A DNA stretch of 64,000 nt from Lineus longissimus (GCF_910592395.1 NC_088313.1:3228501-3292500), one strand, 5' to 3'; shown: positions 54,395 to 64,000, numbered from the stretch's first letter. Notes: generated by a model not told the origin, from the letters alone. Translations and numbers: made by a program.

Positions 54395-56058
54395 TGAAGG
54401 GCCGTGGCAGGGTCAGCATCAAACGTGGCAGTCCCATTTTCGTGCAAATAGCGTTTTACAAAATACTTCTCAACTCTTGTGCTCCTATAAAAGATGTAGG
54501 TATCGAGTGAAACTGCCCTGATTGGCAGAATAGAATTACATGTATCAGTATAAAACTAACTTATCAGAAACACTTCTAAAAACTAAGTCGTCCAATTTCT
54601 TAATACTCTCAATATAGCATCGGCATCTACTTTATATTCGCCTCCACACCATCTTGACTTGGCTGATTTACATCCCACAAATCACCCGACTATTACCCGT
54701 AAACATCCCAAGTTCAGAGATCGTCGACAAGATAGATGGTCTATTGAACACTCCGTATTGATAAACGACTTCATATATTATCTGGAATAAAATCTGAGTC
54801 AGAGAATCCCACGACAGCCATTGGTCTGAAGTGAATATTTGGTGATGAAAGATTAAACCAAGATTTTAAAATGACATGACCTTATAAGCCATTTGGCCTT
54901 GTCGTTTTATCTCATATCAAGGTCTCATTAATCACATTTCGTAGTTGAGGAGCATTTGTGATGCGTTTCAAACAAAACGTGGCTGAAATCAATGTTTTGG
55001 CTGGAAAAACATGTATTTTTAATTTCATTCCATATTAGAAAATGCACAGCTGCAGGCAACATTGTTGTTATGTACACACGGTTTGTAAAATATTAGTTTA
55101 TCTAAACAGAACCAATCGTACCACATTTGCATCTGTTATTTTACTCTTTACATAACATTGATTTAAAACTCGGCTAGCCGGATTGGCCGTATGTGTGCAT
55201 TCATAGTGAGAAAAACAGTTCGTGATCGCAGTCACACTCAATCAAAAACATGGGCTGCTCCGATGATTAAAACTTGATACCATTTGCATTCGAATGTTTA
55301 CCAAGAATTGAATTATACCTGTCTTATTTCTTGATGTCTGAAATGCACAAATGCAAGAACCCATGCTATTCTGAAAATCCACCGAATGGTACTTGTAGAA
55401 TCCGACGGCGATGGCTAGCACAACCATCATGAATATGTGTAGTATTGGTATTGTTATTGCTAGCACAATAGAGTGGGGAGTGGATCTGAGTCAGCCTGTG
55501 TGATTTATTGAAGTCCCATGCAAAATCAATGGAAATTCCGAAAAGCAGCATATTGTGTGCACGGTAGTCTACATGTTCTAAGTCTTAGCATTGTACTTTT
55601 CATAATAGAACTAGCATAATAAATTTTACTATTGCCAATTCTGGACGACTCATTACTCCTTTGCATGTTTTGAGAATGAAGCGAACAAAAGACTCTGGAA
55701 ATGAAATTCTGTTTGAATATCCTGCTAATGCACGGAATGCATCACTATTGCAGTGGTGAATATTAACAGATGATTTATTAACTAGTAATCCAATCTTAGC
55801 AAGACTTTCTTGCAGACATTTAGAATGCGAGATGGTCGGTCTAGCTGTTACTCAGAAACTAGCATGCAGTTTGGCGTTAACACTTGAACATGCAGTTCAG
55901 TACGTGGCTAACTCTCATTCTAAAGATGTATCGGGATTGGGCACCGGACAAAATGAAATAGATCAGGATCTTTCATGGAACAAGATACTTCATACATTCG
56001 TACATTCTGTAAATCACAAGGAAATGAAATGAATAGACAAAAAATAGGCGAGTCATGG
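54395..56058. other. intergenic, nothing recognised
   Basis: AT-rich sequence leading up to the foldback element. No gene, RNA or repeat supported. Confidence 0.45.
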
Positions 56059-56064
56059 CAATCT
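56059..56064. repeat. target-site duplication, left copy (CAATCT)
   Basis: CAATCT abuts the left end of the foldback element and is repeated exactly at its right end (58,319-58,324). A direct repeat precisely at both ends of an inverted-repeat structure is the mark of transposition. Confidence 0.75.
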
Positions 56065-56131
56065 TACGGTGGCCCATTAGGGACATCATGTTTTTTTTTA
56101 GATTCAAATACGATTTTTTTTTCTCGAATTT

Positions 56132-56904
56132 TCTCCACGGAATTAAGTATTTTCTCCACGGAATTAAGTATTTTCTCCACGGAAATAAATACTTTTCTCC
56201 ACGGAAATAACATTTATCTCCACGGAAATAACATTTATCTCCACGGAAATAAATACTTTTCTCCACGGAAATAAATACTTTTCTCCACGGAAATAACATT
56301 TATCTCCACGGAAATAACATTTATCTCCACGGAAATAAATACTTTTCTCCACGGAAATAAATATTTTTCTCCACGGAAATAACATTTATCTCCACGGAAA
56401 TAAATACTTTTCTCCACGGAAATAAATACTTTTCTCCACGGAAATAACATTTATCTCCACGGAAATAAATACTTTTCTCCACGGAAATAAATACTTTTTC
56501 TCCACGGAAATAACATTTATCTCCACGGAAATAACATTTATCTCCACGGAAATAAATACTTTTCTCCACGGAAATAAATACTTTTCTCCACGGAAATAAA
56601 TACTTTTCTCCACGGAATTAAGTATTTTCTCCGCGGAAATAACATTTATCTCCACGGAAATAAATACTTTTCTCCATGGAAATAAATACTTTTCTCCACG
56701 GAATTAAGTATTTTCTCCGCGGAAATAACATTTATCTCCACGGAAATAAATACTTTTCTCCACGGAAATAAATACTTTTCTCCACGGAATTAAGTATTTT
56801 CTCCGCGGAAATAACATTTATCTCCACGGAAATAAATACTTTTCTCCACGGAAATAAATACTTTTCTCCACGGAATTAAGTATTTTCTCCGCGGAAATAA
56901 ATAA
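56132..56904 (-). repeat. 21/22-bp satellite in the left arm
   Basis: About 36 head-to-tail units built on TCCACGGAAATAA, alternating with three spacer types: CATTTATC (21 bp), ATACTTTTC (22 bp) and TTAAGTATTTTC (21 bp). Units group into 65-bp and 86-bp higher-order blocks. Four CCGCGG variants (starting 56,631, 56,717, 56,803 and 56,889) are spaced exactly 86 bp apart, and one CCATGG variant lies at 56,674. Mixed 21/22-bp periods shift the reading frame, yet all frames lack stops for long stretches, producing misleading open frames. Confidence 0.9.
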
Positions 56905-57608
56905 TTGATTCCGCTGATATGATTGGTCCTGCATTTTAGAGGACGAGGTCAAGGTGAAACTATTAACCCTTAAACCCCAACCTTGCGGTAGGCTCGGGAA
57001 CCAAGCTGTACAGGCGCTGCCCGCTGGAACACGAGGCCGCTTGTCAATCCCGTTTGACATTGTCAGATCTGACTATACGTGTATAGTGTTGGCATGAAGA
57101 CTGTGGAAGATGTAAGTAACACGATGATTGTCAGATTTGATACGTTTTGAATCATAAAAATGCAGTTGGTAGCATCTTTGTAGAGTGGCCTAGTATCAGT
57201 GAAGAAAACGGTACGTGGAGACCCACTGCCGATGTTATGTATAGCTAGCTATCGCGCGCAGTAGCTAGCTATACATAACATCGGCAGTGGGTCTCCACGT
57301 ACCGTTTTCTTCACTGATACTAGGCCACTCTACAAAGATGCTACCAACTGCATTTTTATGATTCAAAACGTATCAAATCTGACAATCATCGTGTTACTTA
57401 CATCTTCCACAGTCTTCATGCCAACACTATACACGTATAGTCAGATCTGACAATGTCAAACGGGATTGACAAGCGGCCTCGTGTTCCAGCGGGCAGCGCC
57501 TGTACAGCTTGGTTCCCGAGCCTACCGCAAGGTTGGGGTTTAAGGGTTAATAGTTTCACCTTGACCTCGTCCTCTAAAATGCAGGACCAATCATATCAGC
57601 GGAATCAA

Positions 57609-58253
57609 TTATTTATTTCCGCGGAGAAAATACTTAATTCCGTGGAGAAAAGTATTTATTTCCGTGGAGAAAAGTATTTATTTCCGTGGAGATAAATGTT
57701 ATTTCCGCGGAGAAAATACTTAATTCCGTGGAGAAAAGTATTTATTTCCGTGGAGAAAAGTATTTATTTCCGTGGAGATAAATGTTATTTCCGTGGAGAA
57801 AAGTATTTATTTCCGTGGAGAAAAGTATTTATTTCCGTGGAGATAAATGTTATTTCCGTGGAGAAAAATATTTATTTCCGTGGAGAAAAGTATTTATTTC
57901 CGTGGAGATAAATGTTATTTCCGTGGAGATAAATGTTATTTCCGTGGAGAAAAGTATTTATTTCCGTGGAGAAAAGTATTTATTTCCGTGGAGATAAATG
58001 TTATTTCCGTGGAGAAAAATATTTATTTCCGTGGAGAAAAGTATTTATTTCCGTGGAGATAAATGTTATTTCCGTGGAGATAAATGTTATTTCCGTGGAG
58101 AAAAGTATTTATTTCCGTGGAGAAAAGTATTTATTTCCGTGGAGATAAATGTTATTTCCGTGGAGATAAATGTTATTTCCGTGGAGAAAAGTATTTATTT
58201 CCGTGGAGAAAATACTTAATTCCGTGGAGAAAATACTTAATTCCGTGGAGAAA
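57609..58253 (+). repeat. 21/22-bp satellite in the right arm
   Basis: The complementary array, about 30 units built on TTATTTCCGTGGA. CCGCGG variants occur only twice (57,619 and 57,705). These mirror exactly the two innermost left-arm copies (coordinate pairs sum to 114,513), so the arms are in perfect register near the centre. Further out the left arm has two extra 86-bp blocks and the register is lost. Confidence 0.9.
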
Positions 58254-58318
58254 ATTCGAGAAAAAAAAATCGTATTTGAATCTAAAAAAAAACATGATGT
58301 CCCTAATGGGCCACCGTA

Positions 58319-58324
58319 CAATCT
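58319..58324. repeat. target-site duplication, right copy (CAATCT)
   Basis: Exact repeat of 56,059-56,064 directly after the right end of the foldback element. Confidence 0.75.
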
Positions 58325-61300
58325 GCATGGAAATGTTGCCTCAGAAATTTTGCGTTGTAAAGATGACATGCACTTCAAATTCTAAGTGTGGCATAATGTC
58401 AATAAATCGCAAACCCTGGACAATAATCTTCTCCGAAAATTCCTCTCAAGTAAAAAAGAAATGAGATGTCAAGGAGATATATCCGCACGTAAAGGTTTTG
58501 ATAAGTGTCTGAGACGTGATGTTCCAAAGATTAATTATCTTGAATATGAAAACAATCACTTGCGATGATATACACTCCTGGCTTCATTTGCATATATTAG
58601 CATACATGAATATTGATGTGTTTGTTCAGTGCACTTGGTGTCTCTTTCCAATACCATAAAAGTGGCGCTTTTTACCTTTATATCTTTTTTTGCAAGAGAT
58701 CCGGATGATAAAAGTCACGTGCCATGCATATGCATGAGAGCAAACTTTGTTCTTTAGTTGGATATTTTCGGAACTTTTCAAGAAGGTCGACCAAAGTTTG
58801 TAACCAATCGGTTTTGAAAATCCTTTAAGATACCGGGTTTAGCAACTCGGTGAAATAAAGGGGAACAGAAATATTTTTTCGACCTTTTTACTTTTTTAAT
58901 GGTAAAATGACCCACATGACAAAATGCATTAATTATCTTTAACAGTTCCAGTGCAAGAACTTTTTCATGTACATGCATCTTATACTGGCAAATGACTGGT
59001 TCGGTGATATCTAACATATCATTCCCTGGACTGTTTCAAGCCCAGGCCTCACTGCCATGACTGATGATAAGCCAAATGTCGCCGAGAGGATTTTCCGTCT
59101 TCTGCAATGAGACCTCCACGGCGCCACTAGGACGTCTCCTTATTCTTTTCATTTTCTGCATCAGAAACGCCACGGCATCCACAGACACGACAGACCTCAG
59201 CCAATCTACCTGCCAAGTTAATTTCACCACGTGAATTTTGTATCCGCTTGTGCAGAAACGCAAGCTAATGGTCGCTATCGAGCTGTCCCAAAGACAATGC
59301 CTTGGTACCATCAATCATTCCCGCAGCACGCCTGGCCGCCACCGGCAAATAATGCAAATTTCTGGGTTCACTTCTTTAATATCCCTAAAATTCGCACTAG
59401 TAATCAAGACTTGCTTGCAGTCATTCTGTTTGGGTGATGAGCCATCTCAGTATGAATAAACCGCAGTCAGGTATAATTGGATTGACAGTAGGAACCTGCG
59501 GGAGAAATATCGGGTCTTGCCAGCATCTTGGAAGGTGAATGCGCATTGTGTGTTGCTCCGCTGCACGACGATCGCTGCTCGCGCACTCGCGTACCTGTGT
59601 ATACTTTTCGCCGCTCACTCCGCACGTTTGCGGATGAACTATCAGGAAGGAGAAGCCTCCTTAAGCAATTACAGCATGTACACTTGCATGAACTACTTGT
59701 ACCCCTGTACTACGTTTCGTCGCTCACTCGACATTTTTCATTAAATTTGCTTGACGTATGTATGATAACTGCGTTGTGGAAGCATGAATGAACACGTTGA
59801 AATGCTCATCACTGATTCATACAAATTGCATATGCCTACATGTTCAATAAAATGAACAAAAGCATACGATTTTATTAGGTCTAGACTCGGTCCTGCGGCG
59901 TCATCGTTAGTAATAACAAACACGCCTTAAGGAAGGGTTTTATATATCGAATGTACTTATTACACTGGAGTAAATACACTGTCTATATTAAGCCTTTTAA
60001 ATAGAAAAGAAGTGGTTCTGTACTTGTTTATGTTACATTATACCAGCTATCGTTTATTTCCAAGTCAACTGCAACTCATGTTATCACCGAAACAAACTCG
60101 TAAGGTTGATTTACTTCTATTATGGTCAAGCTTATTTCTAGAGAAAAGACACGAATTACTTAATGTCTTTATAGGCTCGAATTCACAAAATTCAAAGTTA
60201 CATCGATATATTCAATAATTTATGGAGGTAAAACATGAATATATGTTTCGATATGTTTGTTTTCTGTTCCTGCTAATGTTTTCATACTTTGCCGTCCGTT
60301 CTGATGACTGAAGCCGAAAACACTCAACATGCATTTGTTGTCTGAACTGCACAGAATATCATATCAAAATATTATACACACTTTATAAACGTGTGCTTTG
60401 TACGACTGTTCTCTTTATTATTTCCAGTACAATAAAGCACTAGGTGAATGCCAGTTTGTTTTCATTATCATCTGTCATTTTGCTGTCGTATCGGTGTATG
60501 GGTAAAACAGCCTTATTGAAATCAATTCATGGTAAAGAGGTTACAGTAAAAACGTGTGACAATGTGAACTAGGTCAACGATGATTGGTATGTCAAAAAGA
60601 TTATGGACGTTTGATGAACCACAAATGCACCGGTAAATTAGATTCTATCAATTCTTTCACTGCTTTCATATAGAATGCGTATATACATGCATGTACACTA
60701 CATTTACATTCAGTTATCTACATGCCGCTACATGAAGTTTGTTTTGGTTGGTCTCGAAATATTGAATAAAATAGTCGTACGATAGACTGCGAACAGTGAT
60801 GCATGTATGTTTTCTAGTGCTGTGTAGGTTATAGTTTTAATTACTTAGGCAGGTTAAACGCTGAAGAGTGCTGTATATACCTGTTGGCCCAATAGAATGA
60901 TTTTTCAGTTTTTTTCTAAAAAGAAAACAACATAGATTATGAGTTCTCCTTTTTTGAGTATACGAAGCGGTTGTCAATGAATTTGACACATGTCTAACGT
61001 AAATAATCGTATAATCCTTAATGTCGAACTAAACTCCCTCATACGAGGTACAATATATAAAGAACATGTGTTAAGACCTCGAGATAAGGGAAAAAAACTT
61101 GTATTTTAAATGTAATCCTTAAACCTGATTCAACCTTATCCTATTTTGCCCGTTTGCTATGTTTAAATCCTGAACATTAGCTGAAATACAATATAAATGT
61201 GAGTACAACTAACCATGGTTGCAACCTTTCGAAGCTATGCTAAACATCAAACATGTCAATCAATCGAGAAAAAAAACAACAAACAGAAAGTTGCGCCGTC

Positions 61301-62252
61301 AAAGTCAAAGCGATAATACGAATTAGAATTAGGTATCCATCAACATTGCCAACTGTGCATAACGGTGAATACATGATAAAATTGAATTTTGTACTGCAAT
61401 AATCACTAACTAAAGTCGACAACCCGGAAATCCTCCGGCAAGAACTATACTTTATATCTCATTCTGCAGCAGAATAAGGTACCGAGTTGGTTATATTACT
61501 CCTTTGGCCGCAGGCCCGCCATACGTCAAAAAGCCTTTTCGTCTACAAATACAAATGTACGTGTACGTTGATGCAAAATGGATGAAGATGTTGATCAACA
61601 CGCTCTTACCACCCAAGGAAAATATACCTTAGGTTTTTTTTCATGTGTAGCAAATGTTCTAGCTACATCTAGCCTATTTTGTTTGCATGAATGTAAGATC
61701 ATTTCTCAGGCATTGCAGCATGGTGTTTTCTATTTGACAAACAGTGGCGAACATACATGGAATTTCTATGCGGACCTAATTCAATGGACTGCATGTTGTG
61801 CAGTTGTTGTTGATATTCATATGTTTCCTTTTCTTTCTTTGCAGACCATTGACTCCAGGGAATCGTCGAGGGCCAACACAAGAAACCCCCTTCAGTGGTT
61901 TCCTCAACGACGCCGTTAGTATTTAGATTAGACCACTGCTTGAAAAGTAAGGATAAGCCCCCTGCTAAACCGACTGGAAGATTACCTCAGTAAACATTTA
62001 TATAGCAAGAAAAACAAGCAGAAAAGCTGTACAAACGACACAGGAACGATTAAATTGCTCCCCGACTAGTTACCGAAGAGAAACCGTGGACTTGCACTTG
62101 TCGGTAAATAAAGTGGTCTGTAATTGTTTAACATTCAAGACACGCATTTACCTTCTTGTTGATCAAACTTCAGTCAAACGTTAAAAACCTGCGTCAAGGA
62201 ATATTGACAGATCAGTGATTTTGATATTTGGAATTCCAAACGATATCGGCAG
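58325..62252. other. intergenic region before the LRR-Ig gene
   Basis: No gene recognised. It holds POU-type sites near 58.6-58.7 kb (listed separately) and a weak pair of similar segments (GTACCTGTGTATACTTTTCG near 59,590 and GTACCCCTGTACTACGTTTCG near 59,700). A 113-codon frame at 61,578-61,919 contains a strong splice-acceptor-like pyrimidine tract ending in TTTGCAG (about 61,845). That could mark a 5' UTR exon of the downstream gene, but there is no proof. Confidence 0.4.
58586..58735. promoter_or_regulatory. candidate POU-factor binding cluster
   Basis: A canonical octamer ATTTGCAT (58,586-58,593) lies about 130 bp from a perfect 12-bp palindrome ATGCATATGCAT (58,724-58,735). The latter is the known MORE motif bound by POU-domain dimers. 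An E-box CACGTG lies just upstream of it. Octamers alone are common in AT-rich DNA, and several others occur in this window, so only the pairing with the palindrome makes this notable. Function is not shown. Confidence 0.3.
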
Positions 62253-62543
62253 AAGGCGCGGTAACACCGCGTGCGCCTTTATAGTTCCACCGCGATATGC
62301 AGTCGCCGCCACGAGCGTAGCCAATCCACCGCGACCGGTCTCACAATATACGCGAGAATCAGTTGCTCGCACGCCAGTGTAGTGTCAGCAATGACAGAGA
62401 ACGGTTAGAGAGACCATACGAAGTGGGACTAACGTGTAATATGCGACCTTAAGGCAATTGATGGATACATTCTCTCTGGATTTAACGTAAAAATGTGACA
62501 GAAGGGATTTACTGTTTTTAATCGAGGATACTAACAATTCATC
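62253..62543 (+). promoter_or_regulatory. putative promoter and 5' UTR of the LRR-Ig gene
   Basis: A locally CpG-rich block unlike the surrounding AT-rich DNA. It contains an imperfect palindrome AAGGCGCGGTAACACCGCG (from 62,253), a TATA-like TTTATAG (62,278-62,284), CCAAT (about 62,321) and initiator-like CAGTC (62,300). If transcription starts near 62,300 the leader is about 240 bases and carries several very short upstream open frames (for example ATG at about 62,391 ending after five codons). Those could lower translation of the main frame. All of this is inferred from base composition and short motifs. Confidence 0.35.
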
Positions 62544-63995
62544 ATGTTCGGGGGAATCGAGGTGAGGGTGTTTACTTTTATATTGCTGTTACTGGTCCAG
62601 CTCTCCGCGTCGGCGTTAGGCTGTCCAAAAACTTGCTTTTGTAATATGCTCAGTAAGATAGTTTACTGCTCACGGAAGGATTTACGGGCAATACCATTGG
62701 GCATCCCCCGGGATGCAAGGCAGCTCAATTTGAACAATAACAATTTCGAAGTGGTAACACTAACACGAACAAATTTTTCAAGTTTTGGGCATTTGGAGCA
62801 CTTGTATTTGAGTGATTGTGGTATCCGTGCCATCGAAGTTGGTACGTTCATTGACTTGTTAAATCTCAAATGGTTGGACTTGAGTAAAAACAAGATCAAG
62901 GACATTCAGGATTTTACCTTTCGGGGGCTGAGTTTAGAACAGCTCTTCCTTAACGGTAATGATGGTCTTGTCATGCACAGGGACACGTTCAACGGACTGA
63001 AGGCACAAGGCCTTTACCTTCACCAGTGCGGTATCAAGGAGATTTCCCTGCAGGTTTTCCGGCCCATTAATGACTCTTTGAAGAACCTATGGCTGAATGA
63101 TAACAATATCAGACGGATAGGCCGCGAGATGCAATACATATTTACGTCACTCTCTCACTTGAGATTACACACGAACCCTTTACACTGCAATTGTAGAACC
63201 TCGTGGCTGAAACAGTACTACGACACCCACCTTGGGGTTTTTGAGGGTGCCCCAGCACCCAGCTGTGCCTCTCCCTCGCATACCCATAACCGTGGATTTA
63301 ACAGTCTGTCTCCGAGAGATTTCCGTTGCCAACCCCCAATATTCAACGACGTGGATCTCCTGTTTGCTAACGAAAACGGCATCCTTAGCTGCAGTGCTAG
63401 TGGAGACCCCGCACCAACGCTCTACTGGATCAAACCCAGCGGTGAGCGCAACGCGTACCCACCGCCCCAGGATGAGAATGCTGTGAGAACGGACGGAGTT
63501 ATGAAAATTGCACACGTGGAAGGGATTTATACGGGGAGTTACGAGTGTTTAGCAACAAACGCTGGCGGCAACGTCACATTGACACTTAACGTATCTTGGC
63601 CGAGAATAGAGAAACAAACAGTGATAAAATACATACAACCACCGCCACCCAAAACTGAAAAGCCAGTAACGACAGAGGATGGTTTTGGGGATGAAGATTC
63701 ACGGACAGTTGCGAAAGAGACTCCTGGAGTCATACTCACGCATAATAATAATAATGATATCTCAATAGAAAATAAGACATTTTCTATGATAGAACTAGTA
63801 GGTGCTGTGCTTGGAACGTTTGTCTTAACGTTGATTGTCTGTGTCATAGTCTTTCATTTAATGTATAGATTACGGGCAGGAAAAGTGCCGAGAAATAGAC
63901 TGGAGAATGGCTTCAAGCCGAAAGAGAATGTATATCTGGACAGGGTAGCCGACGAAGAAGCATACATGTACAAAGAAAATTACTCTCGGAGATGA
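62544..63995 (+). CDS. LRR-Ig single-pass transmembrane protein
   Basis: A complete 483-residue type I membrane protein in one exon, stop TGA at 63,993-63,995. A signal peptide (about 1-26) is followed by a cysteine LRR N-cap (CPKTCFCN, 27-56). About five or six leucine-rich repeats follow (57-210; for example LKWLDLSKNKI and LKNLWLNDNNI), then an LRR C-cap (NPLHCNC, 211-263). One Ig domain spans 264-352 with C283, W295 and C335 (GSYEC). A proline- and acid-rich stalk (353-414) leads to one membrane helix (about 416-441) and a 42-residue tail with several tyrosines (YLDR, YMYK). N-glycosylation sites are at N77, N176, N343, N349 and N410. The order matches neuronal LRR-Ig receptors (Kekkon, AMIGO, LRRC24, NGL types), which act in adhesion and axon or synapse signalling at the cell surface. 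The exact orthologue cannot be named. The start ATG directly precedes the signal peptide. Confidence 0.92.
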   Translation: MFGGIEVRVFTFILLLLVQLSASALGCPKTCFCNMLSKIVYCSRKDLRAIPLGIPRDARQLNLNNNNFEVVTLTRTNFSSFGHLEHLYLSDCGIRAIEVGTFIDLLNLKWLDLSKNKIKDIQDFTFRGLSLEQLFLNGNDGLVMHRDTFNGLKAQGLYLHQCGIKEISLQVFRPINDSLKNLWLNDNNIRRIGREMQYIFTSLSHLRLHTNPLHCNCRTSWLKQYYDTHLGVFEGAPAPSCASPSHTHNRGFNSLSPRDFRCQPPIFNDVDLLFANENGILSCSASGDPAPTLYWIKPSGERNAYPPPQDENAVRTDGVMKIAHVEGIYTGSYECLATNAGGNVTLTLNVSWPRIEKQTVIKYIQPPPPKTEKPVTTEDGFGDEDSRTVAKETPGVILTHNNNNDISIENKTFSMIELVGAVLGTFVLTLIVCVIVFHLMYRLRAGKVPRNRLENGFKPKENVYLDRVADEEAYMYKENYSRR

Positions 63996-64000
63996 TGCAT

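Larger units (their letters stand above)
56065..58318. mobile_element. foldback (long-inverted-repeat) transposon, non-autonomous
   Basis: A 2,254-bp palindrome. It starts TACGGTGGCCCATTAGGG and ends with the complement. The outer 66 bp of each arm, including two T9/A9 runs, look identical. Inward come the satellite blocks (56,132-56,904 left, 57,609-58,253 right), then about 350 bp of unique sequence that is the same in both arms. The centre is TAGCTAGCTA, a 10-nt loop (57,252-57,261), then TAGCTAGCTA. The left arm is 1,187 bp and the right 1,057 bp. A 6-bp direct repeat flanks it. No transposase is encoded; open frames inside are satellite translations or an 80-codon frame present identically in both arms. 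A 6-bp duplication with a TAYG-like end is, as I recall, reported for the IS3EU superfamily; Dada elements also make 6-7-bp duplications. That assignment is tentative. Confidence 0.85.

Noticed and set aside
56132-58253. Regular short repeats resembling a CRISPR array
   Set aside because: Units are head-to-tail with no unique spacers, sit in mirror-image arms of a palindrome, and the genome is animal.
56065-58318. Assembly artefact (a read folded on itself)
   Set aside because: The arms differ in length by 130 bp in whole satellite units, and a perfect 6-bp direct repeat flanks the palindrome. Not fully excluded without raw reads.
55973-58464. Many open frames rich in FRGEKYLFPWRK and ISVEK
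   Set aside because: These are translations of the 21/22-bp satellite in several frames. The mixed unit length shifts frame constantly and identical frames occur in both foldback arms.
61578-61919. A 113-codon open frame starting with ATG as a gene
   Set aside because: No domain or protein-like pattern, and it spans a strong splice-acceptor-like tract ending in TTTGCAG. A UTR exon boundary or chance is more likely.

Overview
This is a mostly non-coding window of animal nuclear DNA. It is AT-rich, has two intact intronless protein genes about 57 kb apart, and carries tRNA-derived SINE-like sequences, TA-flanked MITEs, a LINE 3' end and minisatellites. The repeat mix, the abundance of the palindrome TACATGTA and the receptor types suggest a marine invertebrate, perhaps a lophotrochozoan (mollusc, brachiopod or annelid). 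No single feature fixes the phylum, so this is an inference.

Layout. 1-4.6 kb: a SINE-like element and the remains of a MITE. 4,614-5,675 (+): an intact single-exon class A GPCR. 8.43-9.03 kb: a ten-copy 60-bp minisatellite. 9-40.5 kb: a long stretch with no recognisable gene, holding two short TIR elements (15.9 and 25.8 kb) and a GTG microsatellite. 40.5-41.16 kb: the 5'-truncated 3' end of a LINE, with a (AATTTG)4 tail and a candidate target-site duplication. 45.3, 48.6 and 53.9 kb: three separate diverged tandem duplications. 47.4-47.8 kb: two near-identical tRNA-like units with intact pol III boxes. 56.06-58.32 kb: a large foldback element. 62,544-63,995 (+): an intact gene for an LRR-Ig single-pass membrane protein, with a plausible CpG-rich upstream region.

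The most striking object is the foldback element at 56,065-58,318. It has arms of about 1.19 and 1.06 kb around a 10-nt loop, each arm made largely of a 21/22-bp satellite. Its 66-bp ends look identical and it is flanked by a perfect 6-bp direct repeat, CAATCT. The arms match base for base near the centre but differ by 130 bp overall, because the left arm carries more 86-bp higher-order satellite units. That looks like a genuine non-autonomous transposon rather than simple assembly duplication, although assembly error still needs to be excluded.

The two protein genes have no visible functional link. One is probably a peptide-type receptor and the other an adhesion or signalling receptor of the neuronal LRR-Ig type. 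Short exons of spliced genes could be hidden in the intergenic DNA; I could not identify any with confidence.
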